NCBI GenBank assembly: GCA_001298545.1
Contig: LJCX01000019.1
Coordinates: 248,001-312,000 of the forward strand
Length of the DNA: 64,000 bases
Direction: 5' to 3'
Origin: Actinobacteria bacterium OV320
Lineage (GTDB): Bacteria; Actinomycetota; Actinomycetes; Streptomycetales; Streptomycetaceae
Shown here one piece after another: positions 46,063 through 54,946 of this stretch. How positions within the stretch are numbered: the first letter of the stretch is position 1; every line of letters starts with the position of its first letter. The notes under the pieces were generated by a model, which was not told the origin of the DNA, did not search any database, and was given only the letters and a program-made list of their open reading frames with translations. The translations under genes and the position numbers were made by a program.

Positions 46063-46998
46063 CTACTGCTTGACGCCGCCGGCGGCCAGGCCGCTCTGCC
46101 AGTACCGCTGGAGCATCAGGAACGCCACGACGAGCGGGATGATCGAGATCAGGGAACCGGTCACGACCAGCGCGAGCATGTCGCTGCTGGAGCCCGCTCC
46201 GCCGTTCTGCGCCTGGGCGGCCCAGGAGGAGAGCCCGACCGTGATCGGGTACAGGTCCGGGTCGTTGCGCATGATCAGCGGCAGGAAGTAGTTGTTCCAG
46301 GTCGCCACCAGCGTGAACAGCAGGACCGTCACCAGGCCCGGGCCGAGCAGCCGGAGAACGATCCGGAAGAAGATCCGCAGCTCGCCGGCCCCGTCGATGC
46401 GGGCGGCCTCCAAGAGGCTGTCGGGTACGGCGTCCTCGGCGTAGACCCGCATCAGATAGAGACCGAACGGGTTGACGAGGGAGGGCAGGATGACCGCCCA
46501 GGGGGTGTTGACCAGGCCCGCCTTCGCGAAGAGCAGGTAGGTGGGGATCGCCAGCGCGGTGGCCGGGACCATGACGGCGCCCACGACGAGGTTGAAGGCG
46601 GCTCGGTCGCCGCGGAAGCGGAACTTGGCGAACCCGTACCCGCCCGCCGCCGCGAGCAGGGCGGCTCCGAAGGCGCTGACCCCCGCGTACACGGCCGTGT
46701 TGAGCAGCCAGCGCGCGAAGACCCCGTTGTCCTGGGTGAAGGTCTCCCGCACGTTCGTCAGCAGCTGCGGGGCGTGCGAGAACCACAGGCCGAAGCTGTT
46801 GAACAGGTCCTGGGTGCTCTTGGTCGAGGCGATCAGCAGCCACAGCAGCGGCAGGAGGAAGTAGGCGAGGGCGGCCAGCATCGCGATGGTCAGCGGGGTG
46901 CTGCGGCGGGCCGACGGGGAGCGGCGCCGCTTCGCGGGTGTCGCGGCAGCCGGGTCCGCCGACGATGCGGCGGCCGCCGTCACAGCGGTGGTCGTCAC
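46063..46998 (-). CDS. carbohydrate ABC transporter permease (MalG-like)
   Basis: 311 residues from the GTG at 46998, which overlaps the stop of the other permease (GTGA). Six membrane helices follow an Ala-rich cytosolic start. The EAA loop, LLEAARIDGAGELRIFFRIVLRL, contacts the ATPase. No ATPase gene is present in the locus, so the shared MsiK-type ATPase of Streptomyces presumably energises it. Confidence 0.92.
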   Translation of the reverse strand: MTTTAVTAAAASSADPAAATPAKRRRSPSARRSTPLTIAMLAALAYFLLPLLWLLIASTKSTQDLFNSFGLWFSHAPQLLTNVRETFTQDNGVFARWLLNTAVYAGVSAFGAALLAAAGGYGFAKFRFRGDRAAFNLVVGAVMVPATALAIPTYLLFAKAGLVNTPWAVILPSLVNPFGLYLMRVYAEDAVPDSLLEAARIDGAGELRIFFRIVLRLLGPGLVTVLLFTLVATWNNYFLPLIMRNDPDLYPITVGLSSWAAQAQNGGAGSSSDMLALVVTGSLISIIPLVVAFLMLQRYWQSGLAAGGVKQ

Positions 46999-47939
46999 GA
47001 GGTCCTCCTGCGGTTCGCGGTGAGCAGGACGGCGTACGAGACGATCACGATGACGAGGCCGAGCAGGAAGGACACCGTGGCCGCGTAGTTGACCTGCTGG
47101 CCGGTGAAGGCGAGCGTGTAGGCGTAGAGGTTGGCGGTGTAGGAGCTGCTGATCACGTCCGGGGCGACCTTCATCAGCAGGTTCGGCTCGTTGAACAGCT
47201 GGAAGCTGCCGATCACCGAGAACAGCAGGGTGAGCAGCAACGCCGGCCTGAGGGCGGGCAGTTTGATGGACCGGGCGATCCGCCAGGCGCCGGCCCCGTC
47301 CATGGCCGCCGCCTCGTACAGCTCGGTGGGAACGGTACGCAGGGCGGCGTACAGGATGATCATGTTGTAGCCGACGAACTCCCAGGTCACGATGTTCGCC
47401 AGGCTGCCGATCATCCAGCCGTCGCTGAGGAAGTCCGGTGCGGGCAGGCCGAGTTCGCGGCTGAGCTGGGCGAAGGGGCCGAAGTCCGGCCCGTAGAGAT
47501 AGCCCCACATGAGTGCGGCGACCACGCTCGGGACGGCGTACGGGACGAAGATGCCCAGCCGGATCACCCGGGACAGCCGCAGCAGACCGCTGTCGAGGGC
47601 CAGCGCGAACGCCAGCGCCAGCAGCAGCATCACGGGGACCTGGATCACGAAGAACAGCGCGACGCGTCCGACGCCGTGGATGAGCTGGGGGTCCTCCAGG
47701 GCCCGGACGTAGTTGTCGAGCCCGACGAACGCCGTTCCGCCGACCAGGCGTTCCTGGAAGAGGCTCAGGTAGGCGGCGTAGCCGAGCGGCGCGAGGAAGA
47801 GCAGGAGGAACAGCGCCATGAAGGGAGCGACGAACAGCGGCCCTGCCGACCGGCGGCGGCGCACGCCGCCGCGCCGGGGGCGGGTGGGCCCGTCTCGGCG
47901 CCGACCCTTGAGGGAGGCCGCGGGCGTGGCAGTCATCAT
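46995..47939 (-). CDS. carbohydrate ABC transporter permease (MalF-like)
   Basis: 314 residues from the ATG at 47939 (a second ATG follows directly). The N-terminus is Arg-rich and cytosolic. Hydrophobic segments begin at AGPLFVAPFMALFLLLFLAP, and the EAA loop ELYEAAAMDGAGAWRIARSI is intact. It overlaps the second permease by 4 nt. GGAAAGG lies just upstream. Confidence 0.92.
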   Translation of the reverse strand: MMTATPAASLKGRRRDGPTRPRRGGVRRRRSAGPLFVAPFMALFLLLFLAPLGYAAYLSLFQERLVGGTAFVGLDNYVRALEDPQLIHGVGRVALFFVIQVPVMLLLALAFALALDSGLLRLSRVIRLGIFVPYAVPSVVAALMWGYLYGPDFGPFAQLSRELGLPAPDFLSDGWMIGSLANIVTWEFVGYNMIILYAALRTVPTELYEAAAMDGAGAWRIARSIKLPALRPALLLTLLFSVIGSFQLFNEPNLLMKVAPDVISSSYTANLYAYTLAFTGQQVNYAATVSFLLGLVIVIVSYAVLLTANRRRTS

Positions 47940-48009
47940 CGAACCTTTCCGAGGGAGGGGACGGTGCGTACGGGTGGCCCCGCGCCGCCGCGCGGGGCCC
48001 GACGTGCCG

Positions 48010-49401
48010 TCAGGACGTGTGGACCGTGAAGCCCTGGGTCTTGGCGTACGTGGTGAGCCGCGACTGCCAGGTGCCGAGCGCGCGCACGGTGTCGGTCTTG
48101 TCGGCGAGGGACTTGCCGACGGTCTCCGTCCAGTCCGTCGCCGCCTGGTCCAGGAACGGCGGCCACTGGAACGTCGTGTTGACCGTGCTGCCGATGTCGG
48201 CGAAGACCTGGTTGACCTTCTGGCCGCCGTAGAACGGGGACTCCTGGCCGACGAAGGACTCGTCCGCGAGCAGCGCCTTGGTCGCGGGGAAGAAGAACTG
48301 CTCGGTGGCGAACATCTTCGCGCTGGCCGGGTCGGTGTTGAGGAACTGCGCGAACACCGCCGCCGCGATCGGGTTCTTGGTCGCCCGGATGACCGCGGTC
48401 GTCGAACCACCCCAGTTGCCGGAGCTGGGCTTGGCGGCGTCCCACTGCGGCAGCGGGGCCGCCCGCCACTTGCCGGCGGTGGACTTGGCCGACCCGGAGA
48501 GGAAGACCGGCCCCCAGGCGGCGGTGAGCCAGGTGGCGTACTTGCCCTTGTTGAGCCCGGCGTACCAGGAGTCCGTGAAGTCCGGCTCGACCCCGATGAC
48601 GCCCTCCTTCGCGAGGGTCCCCCAGTACGTGCCGAGCATCTTGGAGACGTCGTCGTCGACGCTGACGGTGATGTCGCTGCTGCCGGACATCACGTACGGC
48701 TTCGCGTCCGCCTGCCAGAGCAGTCCGTGCCAGGCCGCGGCCTGGTTCGCGGCGAGGTTGGTGAGGTAGACGTCCGGGTCGGCCTTGTGCAGCTTGCGGG
48801 CCGCCGCGGCGAACTCGTCCCAGGTACCCGGCACTTCGATGCCATGCCGGTCGAAGATGTCCTGCCGGTACAGCATGCCCATCGGGCCGGTGTCCTGGGG
48901 GATCGCCCAGACCTCGCCCTTGCTGCCGCTGACCTGGCTCCAGGTCCAGTCGACGAACCGGTCCTTCAGTGCGGACGCCCCGTACGGTCGCAGGTCCAGC
49001 AGGCTGTTGGTGATCGTGAAGGTGGGGATGGCCTGGTACTCGATCTGCACCATGTCCGGTGCGCCGCTGCCTGCCTTCAGAGCCGTACGGAGCTTCGTGT
49101 ACTGGGGGGTTCCCTGGCCGGCGTTGACCACCTTGATCTTGACGGCCGGGTACTTCGCCTCGAAGAGCGCGACCTCCTTGTCGATGTTCGGGACCCAGGT
49201 CCAGAACGTCAGCTCGGACGGTGTCTTCATCGCCTTGTCGATGTCGGCCTGGCCGACCGGCTCGGCGGAGGTGCCGCCGCTCGTGTCGTCTCCGCCGCCG
49301 CAGGCGGACAGCGCGGTCGCCAGCGTCAGGGCCCCGGTCGCGGCGAGGAAGCCGCGGCGGTTCAGGTGGGCCGAGGAGGGGGCTGTGAAAAATCTGGACA
49401 T
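48010..49401 (-). CDS. extracellular sugar-binding lipoprotein of the ABC importer
   Basis: 463 residues from the ATG at 49401, with GGAG six bases upstream. The signal has twin Arg (NRRGFLAATGALTLATALSAC) and a lipobox ending in Cys, so it is a lipoprotein, possibly Tat-exported. SELTFWTWVPNIDKEVALFE and TWDEFAAAARKLHKADPDVY are typical of family 1 solute-binding proteins. It brings sugar oligomers to the permeases encoded next. Substrate is likely an arabinose- or galactose-containing oligosaccharide. Confidence 0.92.
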   Translation of the reverse strand: MSRFFTAPSSAHLNRRGFLAATGALTLATALSACGGGDDTSGGTSAEPVGQADIDKAMKTPSELTFWTWVPNIDKEVALFEAKYPAVKIKVVNAGQGTPQYTKLRTALKAGSGAPDMVQIEYQAIPTFTITNSLLDLRPYGASALKDRFVDWTWSQVSGSKGEVWAIPQDTGPMGMLYRQDIFDRHGIEVPGTWDEFAAAARKLHKADPDVYLTNLAANQAAAWHGLLWQADAKPYVMSGSSDITVSVDDDVSKMLGTYWGTLAKEGVIGVEPDFTDSWYAGLNKGKYATWLTAAWGPVFLSGSAKSTAGKWRAAPLPQWDAAKPSSGNWGGSTTAVIRATKNPIAAAVFAQFLNTDPASAKMFATEQFFFPATKALLADESFVGQESPFYGGQKVNQVFADIGSTVNTTFQWPPFLDQAATDWTETVGKSLADKTDTVRALGTWQSRLTTYAKTQGFTVHTS

Positions 49402-49836
49402 GGTGGACTCCGCAGGGGTGCCTAGGGGATCCGCGCGCTGGGCGGCGGCGTGCTGAAGGGATGCCATGAGGTGGGGTCGGGCGTGAGGGGCGGGGCGCCG
49501 GCGGGACGCGTGCGTTGCTCGCGGAACCGGGGTCGAGCACGTCACGCTCGTCGGCCGAGGCGGCCGGTGCCGGTGCCGGTTCCGGTCAGGGGCTGAGACG
49601 GGGGCGGAGGCCTGGGCGGTGATCGGCTCATGGGGGGGCGCCCGGGCCGCGGCGCTGGGGAGGGAGTGGGTGGTGCGACGACCAGGAACAGAGAGTCGGC
49701 TCGCGCACGCACAGGCGGGTGTCTAAGCGGGTGTCGAAACAGGCGGCGTGGTGGACGGACTGCTGGTGGACGGACCACTGGTGGACGGACTACTGGTGAT
49801 GGAACTCCCCTCGCCTCACGTGGGGTTGACGGGAAA
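49402..49836 (-). promoter_or_regulatory. intergenic region upstream of the ABC operon
   Basis: 435 bp without a supported gene between LacI copy 2 and the binding-protein gene. It contains a 15-bp repeat (49750-49794, listed separately) and G-rich low-complexity sequence. A promoter for the importer should lie here; I see no clear LacI palindrome. Confidence 0.4.
49750..49794. repeat. 15-bp tandem repeat (three units)
   Basis: GGTGGACGGACTGCT, GGTGGACGGACCACT and GGTGGACGGACTACT follow each other without spacing, then GGTGAT begins a partial fourth. It lies between the LacI gene and the importer operon it may control. Confidence 0.6.
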
Positions 49837-50910
49837 TCAGGCCGTGGTGCGCCGGGATTCCGGGGTCGTCCGGCACGGCGGGGGCGCGGTCGACGCCCGG
49901 ACGACGAGGTCGACCGGCGGGTCCTGCTCAGGGATGGGGTCCGCGTCCGGATTCTCGATGGCGTGCACGAGCCGCTTGAGGCCGTCCTGCGCCGTCGCCT
50001 CGAACGGCTGTCGCACCGTCGTCAGGGGAGGAGACACGTAGGCGGCGACCGAAACATCGTCGAGACCGACGACACTGATGTCCTCCGGTACGCGTCGGCC
50101 GGCTTCGAGCAGCGCGCGGATCAGACCGATGGCCATGTCGTCGTTGGCGGCGAAGACGGCCGTCACACTGTCGTCGTCGGCCAGCCGGCTACCGGCCGCG
50201 TATCCGGAGGCGGGCGACCAGTCGCCCATGATGACAGGCGGTTCGCGTCTGCCGTGTGCGGCCAGCGTCGCTCGCCAACCTTCGAGGCGGTCCCTGGCGG
50301 CGAACCAGCGTCGGGGACCGGCCAGGTGGTGGACGGTCGGGTGCCCCAGTTCGAGCAGATGCTCCGTGACGGCCCGCGCCTGCTGGTGGGAGACGAGGCC
50401 CGCGGTCACCACCCGGGAGGCGGCGAACGGCGGCGGTGCGCCGAGGACCAGGACCGGCACGTCGACGCGGACGGAGAGGTCCGCACCGTCGTCCTCGTCG
50501 ATCGGCTCGGAAATGACGATGCCGTCCACGCCCTGATCGAGGAGCGAGTCGACGGCACCGGCGACACCCGAGGCATCGCCCTCCATCGTGTTGACCACGC
50601 GGAGCGCGTAACCGGTGTCCCGGACGGTGCGCTCGACACCCATGAGCAGTGACGCGGGACCGTACAGCGCCGTTCCGAGCGTCACCACCCCGATGGACCG
50701 GGTCCGCCCGGAGGCCAGCGCACGGGCGGCGTGATTCAGCCGGTATCCGAGTTCTTCGGCGGCTTCCAGGACACGTCGGCGCACGCCGTCGGAGACGTAC
50801 TGCTCACCGTTCATGACCCGGGACACCGTCTTCTGCGAGACGCCCGCCAGCTGCGCCACGTCGAGGCTGCGTGGCGCGGTGCCGGTGCTGCGGCTTGTCA
50901 GTCGTGCCAT
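49837..50910 (-). CDS. LacI family regulator (copy 2)
   Basis: 357 residues from the ATG at 50910. The helix-turn-helix is LDVAQLAGVSQKTVSRVMNG. From ARALASGRTRSIGVV through ISEPIDE it is almost the same as copy 1 at 38953-40035, and similarity continues to the C-terminus (ENP.AD.....PPVDL.VRASTAPPP). It stands upstream of the ABC importer and glycosidase genes and is the natural regulator of them. A palindrome at 50976-50995 could be its own operator. Confidence 0.9.
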   Translation of the reverse strand: MARLTSRSTGTAPRSLDVAQLAGVSQKTVSRVMNGEQYVSDGVRRRVLEAAEELGYRLNHAARALASGRTRSIGVVTLGTALYGPASLLMGVERTVRDTGYALRVVNTMEGDASGVAGAVDSLLDQGVDGIVISEPIDEDDGADLSVRVDVPVLVLGAPPPFAASRVVTAGLVSHQQARAVTEHLLELGHPTVHHLAGPRRWFAARDRLEGWRATLAAHGRREPPVIMGDWSPASGYAAGSRLADDDSVTAVFAANDDMAIGLIRALLEAGRRVPEDISVVGLDDVSVAAYVSPPLTTVRQPFEATAQDGLKRLVHAIENPDADPIPEQDPPVDLVVRASTAPPPCRTTPESRRTTA

Positions 50911-50975
50911 GGGTGTCTCCCGATCTCGGGCAGCCGGCGGCTTGGCCTGTTCTCGTCTGACTGCGCTGCCATGAC

Positions 50976-50995
50976 TGCGCAGACATATCTACGCA
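50976..50995. promoter_or_regulatory. operator-like palindrome upstream of LacI copy 2
   Basis: TGCGCAGACATATCTACGCA is a 20-bp imperfect palindrome (8-bp arms with one mismatch), 66 bp before the LacI start. Size and symmetry fit a LacI-family operator, and its position fits autoregulation. Confidence 0.5.
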
Positions 50996-51110
50996 CTGGG
51001 GCGAGGCACGTCAAGAGTTCGCGCAGGATCTCCGCCATCGAGGCGCGCTGCCGGAGCGGGGCCCGGCCGACGCGGCGCCCGGCTGCCTCACTGCCCGAAC
51101 CACCGCTGCC

Positions 51111-51198
51111 GCGTCACCGCCGTCGAGTCACCGCCGCGGAGTCACCGCCGTCGAGTCACCGCCGTCGAGTCACCGCCCGCGGAGTCACCGCCGTCGAG
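51111..51198. repeat. 14-bp tandem repeat
   Basis: Units GTCGAGTCACCGCC and GCGGAGTCACCGCC alternate, with about six copies of the GTCACCGCC core over 88 bp. One unit is 15 bp. It lies 60 bp before the cupin gene and is not in a supported gene. Confidence 0.65.
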
Positions 51199-51260
51199 CC
51201 CAGGGCGTGTGGCGAACGTGCCGATAGCGCCGGCGAGACCGGTTGCTAGCATCCGGCAGC

Positions 51261-51653
51261 GTGAACGACAGCGTGTACGTGGGCAACGCAGGCAAGGACG
51301 CGCCACTGGACAAGGGGTGGCTTCTCGGCCATTTCAAGGACGTCGGCGATCCGCGTCACAGCGACACCGTGGAGATCAAATGGGGCGTCCACCCCCGCGG
51401 CGACGAGCGATCGGAGTGGGTGCGGGGCGAGGAACGCACAGCGCTCCTGGTTCTTGTCAGCGGCCGCTTCCGCGTCGAACTGCCCGGCCGCAGCGTACTT
51501 CTGCAGGAGCAGGGTGATTACGTCGTGTGGGGGCGCGGAGTCGATCACTCGTGGTTCGCCGAGGAGGAGTCGGTGGTACTGACGGTCCGCTGGCCGTCCG
51601 TGACCGGCTACGCAGTGGCCGAGAACGCCCAGGAACGCGCGCACGGAAGCTGA
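51261..51653 (+). CDS. cupin-domain protein
   Basis: 130 residues from the GTG at 51261. The beta-barrel cupin pattern is visible: LLVLVSGRFRVELPGRSVLLQEQGDYVVWGRGVDHSW, with His in VDHSW. Members of this family are sometimes labelled signal peptidase I in Streptomyces, which the sequence does not support: there is no membrane helix or Ser/Lys dyad. Substrate or partner unknown. Confidence 0.75.
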   Translation: MNDSVYVGNAGKDAPLDKGWLLGHFKDVGDPRHSDTVEIKWGVHPRGDERSEWVRGEERTALLVLVSGRFRVELPGRSVLLQEQGDYVVWGRGVDHSWFAEEESVVLTVRWPSVTGYAVAENAQERAHGS

Positions 51654-51856
51654 GCGCGCGAGAACGGTCGCCCCCGAAGCCGACGCGGGCGCGGGCGAAG
51701 TCGACGCGGGCTAGGTCGACGCGCGAGGCGCTACCGGGCTCGGGAAAGACGTCGGACGTCGGACGATCATCCGCCATTCTTGATATTACGTGCGTCAGGC
51801 CATGGCTTATTCTTGGACGCGAGGCAACGGCCTTAAGGAGCGAACGGAGGATGCTC

Positions 51857-52429
51857 GTGGTGCGCTACGCCAAGGAGCACAAGCAGGTGACGCGGCAACG
51901 CATCATCGAGAAGGCCGGTCACCGTTTCAAGCAGGACGGGATCGACGGCTCGGGCGTCTCCACGCTGATGTCGGACGCAGGGCTCACCAACGGAGCCTTC
52001 TACGCCCACTTCGCCTCCAAGGACGACCTCGTCGCCCATGTCGTGGCCGCCGAACTGCGCACGCAGGTCGAGAAGTACGGCACCCTGCGGCCCGGCCGTC
52101 AGGGACTCGAGGACCTTGTCCGCGAGTACCTGTCTCCCGAGCATCGGGACCACCCCGGCCTCGGATGCCCTTCCGCCGCCCTGCTCGACGAGATCGGCCG
52201 GTGCGAGGACGGGACCAAGCAGGCCTACACCGACGGCGCGCGGGACATCGTGGAAGAGATCGCCGCCCGTCTGACACCCGAGGACCCGAAGTCCGCTCGC
52301 GGCACGGCCATCGGGCTCTTCACCATGCTGGTGGGGACGTTGCAACTGTCACGCGCCCTCTCCGACCGGAAGTTCGCCGACGAGGTCCTCGAGCAGGGAA
52401 TCGAGAACGCTCTCGCCTTCATGAGGTGA
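51857..52429 (+). CDS. TetR family regulator
   Basis: 190 residues from the GTG at 51857, six bases after GGAGG; the ATG at 51851 directly abuts that site and is less likely. The helix-turn-helix GVSTLMSDAGLTNGAFYAHFASKDDLVAHVV is clear, and the C-terminal part resembles the TetR_C group with GCPSAALLDEI. No obvious target is next to it. An AT-richer stretch with TTGATATTACG lies about 70 nt upstream. Confidence 0.88.
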   Translation: MVRYAKEHKQVTRQRIIEKAGHRFKQDGIDGSGVSTLMSDAGLTNGAFYAHFASKDDLVAHVVAAELRTQVEKYGTLRPGRQGLEDLVREYLSPEHRDHPGLGCPSAALLDEIGRCEDGTKQAYTDGARDIVEEIAARLTPEDPKSARGTAIGLFTMLVGTLQLSRALSDRKFADEVLEQGIENALAFMR

Positions 52430-52836
52430 GGGAGGCACCGCCCAGGGGGCGAGGTTGCCGAACACCGGCGCCACGTACATACGCGCTGACGAGAATGACA
52501 CCGGGCGGTTCGAGCGCAGACCGTGAGCAGGACGTGAACCTGGCCGTCGAGCCAGCCGGAGAGCGTGACCTCTCCAAAGCGGTGAGCCGGCCGCTCACTC
52601 CCAGTGCCATCAGACGCGCAGGCGACCATCGAGCCTCGCGGGGGTGCGGACTGGACAAACGGATAGCTGCGGCTTCGTTCGAAACCCCGCCGCGCTCCTC
52701 CGGGCGGTGATGGCGTCGGCTGGTACAGCCGATGGAGGGCGGTGCAGGAGGTACGCGACACAGGAGTGGTGACCATGGGCTGCGAAGACCGCTGGGCGAG
52801 ATGCTCTCGCTGCTTCGGGTGATGACCGCTTGTCCG
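52430..52836. other. 407-bp convergent gap without a gene
   Basis: It lies between the 3' ends of the TetR and esterase genes. Open frames are short and biased toward Arg, Ser and Pro. I see no strong terminator hairpin. Confidence 0.45.
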
Positions 52837-53739
52837 TCAGCCCGGCTGACCGTCGAGGTGGGTGCGTAGGAAGGTTGCGACGTCGTCCAGGGCCCGCGCG
52901 CCCTCGGCGAGGACGGCGGCGAAGCCTTGGAAGACGTGGGGTGCGCCCGGGAACGTCTGCAAGGTGACCGCCACGTCGTCGTCGGCGGCCTTGGCGGCCA
53001 GCCGGAGTGCGTCGTCGAGGAGGACTTCGTAGGTTCCGGCCTGGATGAGCAGCGGGGGCAGTTCGCGCAGGTCGGCGAAGAGGGGGCTGGCGAGGGGCGA
53101 GCGGGGGTCGGCGCCCGCGAGGTAGTGGTCGGCGCGGATGGTCAGCGCCTGCCGGGTCAGGGCCGGGTCGACGGGGGCCTTGGTCTCGTGGCTGCGGCCG
53201 GACTGGGTGAGGTCCGCCCAGGGGGAGAGGACAGCGGCCGCCGCCGGCTGTGGCAGGCCGGCCTCCTTGACCGCGACCAGCAGGGCCAGGGCGAGTCCCC
53301 CGCCGGCGGACTCGCCGCTCACGGCGATCGTCCTGGCCGGGACCCCGCGTTCGAGCAGCCCGCGATAGGCGGCGAGGGCGTCGTCGACGGCTGCCGGGAA
53401 CCGGTTCTCCGGCGCGAGCCGGTAGTCGACGGTGTAGACGATGGTGCCGGAGCGGCGGGCGATGTCGGCGGCCAGGTTGACGCTTGCGGCGGCGGAGCCG
53501 AGGGCGTAGCCGCCGCCGTGGAAGTACAGCACCGTCCCCGACGGCTCGCCGTCGCCCGCGGTGACCGCGAGGGCGGGGACACCGCCGAGCCCGGCGGCCG
53601 TGGTGCGCACGTCTGCGGGGACGGGGTGGGAGGCGATCATCTCGTCGAAGACGAGCCGCATCTTGTCCGGGTCTCCGCCCAGGTCGAGCGGGGAGGTGCG
53701 CAGCAGGTCGACGATGGCGCCGAGTGGGGACTCAGTCAT
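52837..53739 (-). CDS. alpha/beta hydrolase, hormone-sensitive-lipase (HSL) family esterase
   Basis: 300 residues. HGGG (74-77) forms the oxyanion hole and Ser144 in GESAGGG is the nucleophile; the acid lies in the GTYEVLLDDA segment and the His in GAPHVFQGF. It has no signal peptide, so it is cytosolic and hydrolyses short acyl esters or lactones. It is divergent from the LysR gene at 54032, its probable regulator. Confidence 0.9.
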   Translation of the reverse strand: MTESPLGAIVDLLRTSPLDLGGDPDKMRLVFDEMIASHPVPADVRTTAAGLGGVPALAVTAGDGEPSGTVLYFHGGGYALGSAAASVNLAADIARRSGTIVYTVDYRLAPENRFPAAVDDALAAYRGLLERGVPARTIAVSGESAGGGLALALLVAVKEAGLPQPAAAAVLSPWADLTQSGRSHETKAPVDPALTRQALTIRADHYLAGADPRSPLASPLFADLRELPPLLIQAGTYEVLLDDALRLAAKAADDDVAVTLQTFPGAPHVFQGFAAVLAEGARALDDVATFLRTHLDGQPG

Positions 53740-54030
53740 GGTGGTCTCGCTTGTCGATGGGTGCGGAGGGTTGGGGGGCAGGCGCGGCGCAGTTCCAGGA
53801 CCTCGCCCAAGCCCATGAGGCAGACGAAGTCGGTGTGGGCCTTGGCGACGGCGGCGTCGTGTCCGACGTGGTGCCGACGACGTGGAGCGGGGTGCCGCTC
53901 CGCTGCCCGTCGCGCCACGTATCCGTCATTTTGCGTATGCGTGTTCTGTCGCGCCCCGCGATGTCTTTTCGGTGGTTTCACCCTCCACTACGCATGCATT
54001 ATTTGTCTAATGAATCATTGATATACAGAA

Positions 54031-54047
54031 TATGCGCATGACGCATA
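54031..54047. promoter_or_regulatory. inverted repeat at the LysR start
   Basis: TATGCG and CGCATA form a perfect 6-bp inverted repeat with a 5-nt spacer, overlapping the LysR start codon, next to an AT-rich stretch (53995-54030). It may serve LysR autoregulation. The 292-bp gap to the esterase gene holds no supported gene. Confidence 0.35.
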
Positions 54048-54946
54048 TCGAGCGGACGGACCTGAACCTGCTCGGCCCCCTGGCCGCTCTGCTGGCGGAG
54101 CGGCACGTCTCCCACGCCGCCGAGCTGGCCGGGATGAGCCAGCCGGCGATGAGCCGGGCCCTGCAACGGCTGCGGGACACCTTCGGTGACGAACTGCTGG
54201 TCCGCACTCCGGGCGGGTACCGGCTCACCCCGCGCGCCGAACGCATCCAACGCCAGCTCGGCGCGGTCATGCCGCGACTGGAGACGCTGTTCGCACCGGA
54301 GACCTTCGAGCCGGCAGACGCGGCCGAGGCCTTTCGGATCGCCGGGACCGACTACGCCTCGGTCTTCGTCCCCGCTCTCTGCCGGCGGGTCTTCCGGGAC
54401 TCGCCGCACTCCACCCTGGACTTCGGCAGGTGGCACGACGGCGTCTTCGAGGACATCGAACGCGGCTTGGTGGACCTGCTGTTCTACGCCACCAGGAAGC
54501 CCTCACCCGGCCTGCGCAGCGAGCACCTGTTCGACGACCGGTTCATGTGCGTCATGGCGCGCGACCACCCACTGGCCCACCGACCGCGACTGACCCTGGA
54601 CGACTACCTCGACTCCACGCACGTGATCGTCGCCACCGTCAGCGGCCGGCAGACCGCCATCGACAATCTGCTCGACCAGCTCCGCAGACCGCGCACGGTC
54701 GGCCTGTCCGTGCCCTACCACTCCGTGGCGCCCCTGGCCGTACCGGGAACCCTCCTCATCGCCACCCTCCCTCACCGCATCGCCGCCGAGCACGCGTCCA
54801 ACCCCGCGCTGCGCACCCTGCCCGCGCCGCAGGAGATCCCCCCGCTGCGCTACCACATGAGCTGGCACCCCCGTCTCGACAACGACCCCGCCCAGCGCTG
54901 GCTGCGCGACACGGTCCGCGGCATCCTCGCCGAGCCGTCCCCGTAG
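54032..54946 (+). CDS. LysR family regulator
   Basis: 304 residues; an ATG six bases downstream is an alternative start. The N-terminal helix-turn-helix (LGPLAALLAERHVSHAAELAGMSQPAMSRALQRL) and LLVRTPGGYRLTPRAERI are typical, followed by a NodD-like substrate-binding domain. It is divergent from the HSL esterase gene and is likely to control it. Confidence 0.9.
   Translation: MRMTHIERTDLNLLGPLAALLAERHVSHAAELAGMSQPAMSRALQRLRDTFGDELLVRTPGGYRLTPRAERIQRQLGAVMPRLETLFAPETFEPADAAEAFRIAGTDYASVFVPALCRRVFRDSPHSTLDFGRWHDGVFEDIERGLVDLLFYATRKPSPGLRSEHLFDDRFMCVMARDHPLAHRPRLTLDDYLDSTHVIVATVSGRQTAIDNLLDQLRRPRTVGLSVPYHSVAPLAVPGTLLIATLPHRIAAEHASNPALRTLPAPQEIPPLRYHMSWHPRLDNDPAQRWLRDTVRGILAEPSP

Larger units (their letters stand above)
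50911..51260. other. 350-bp gap between LacI copy 2 and the cupin gene
   Basis: No gene is supported here. It holds the operator-like palindrome and a tandem repeat, both listed separately. Confidence 0.5.

Noticed and set aside
51111..51198. CRISPR array
   Set aside because: Units are 14 bp with no unique spacers; this is a tandem repeat.
51261..51653. Signal peptidase I
   Set aside because: Often given to this family by label transfer, but there is no membrane anchor or Ser/Lys catalytic pair; the fold pattern is cupin.
53732..53929. Small minus-strand frame upstream of the esterase gene
   Set aside because: Pro/Ser/Ala-rich translation, overlaps the presumed promoter region of the divergent pair; no evidence that it is a gene.
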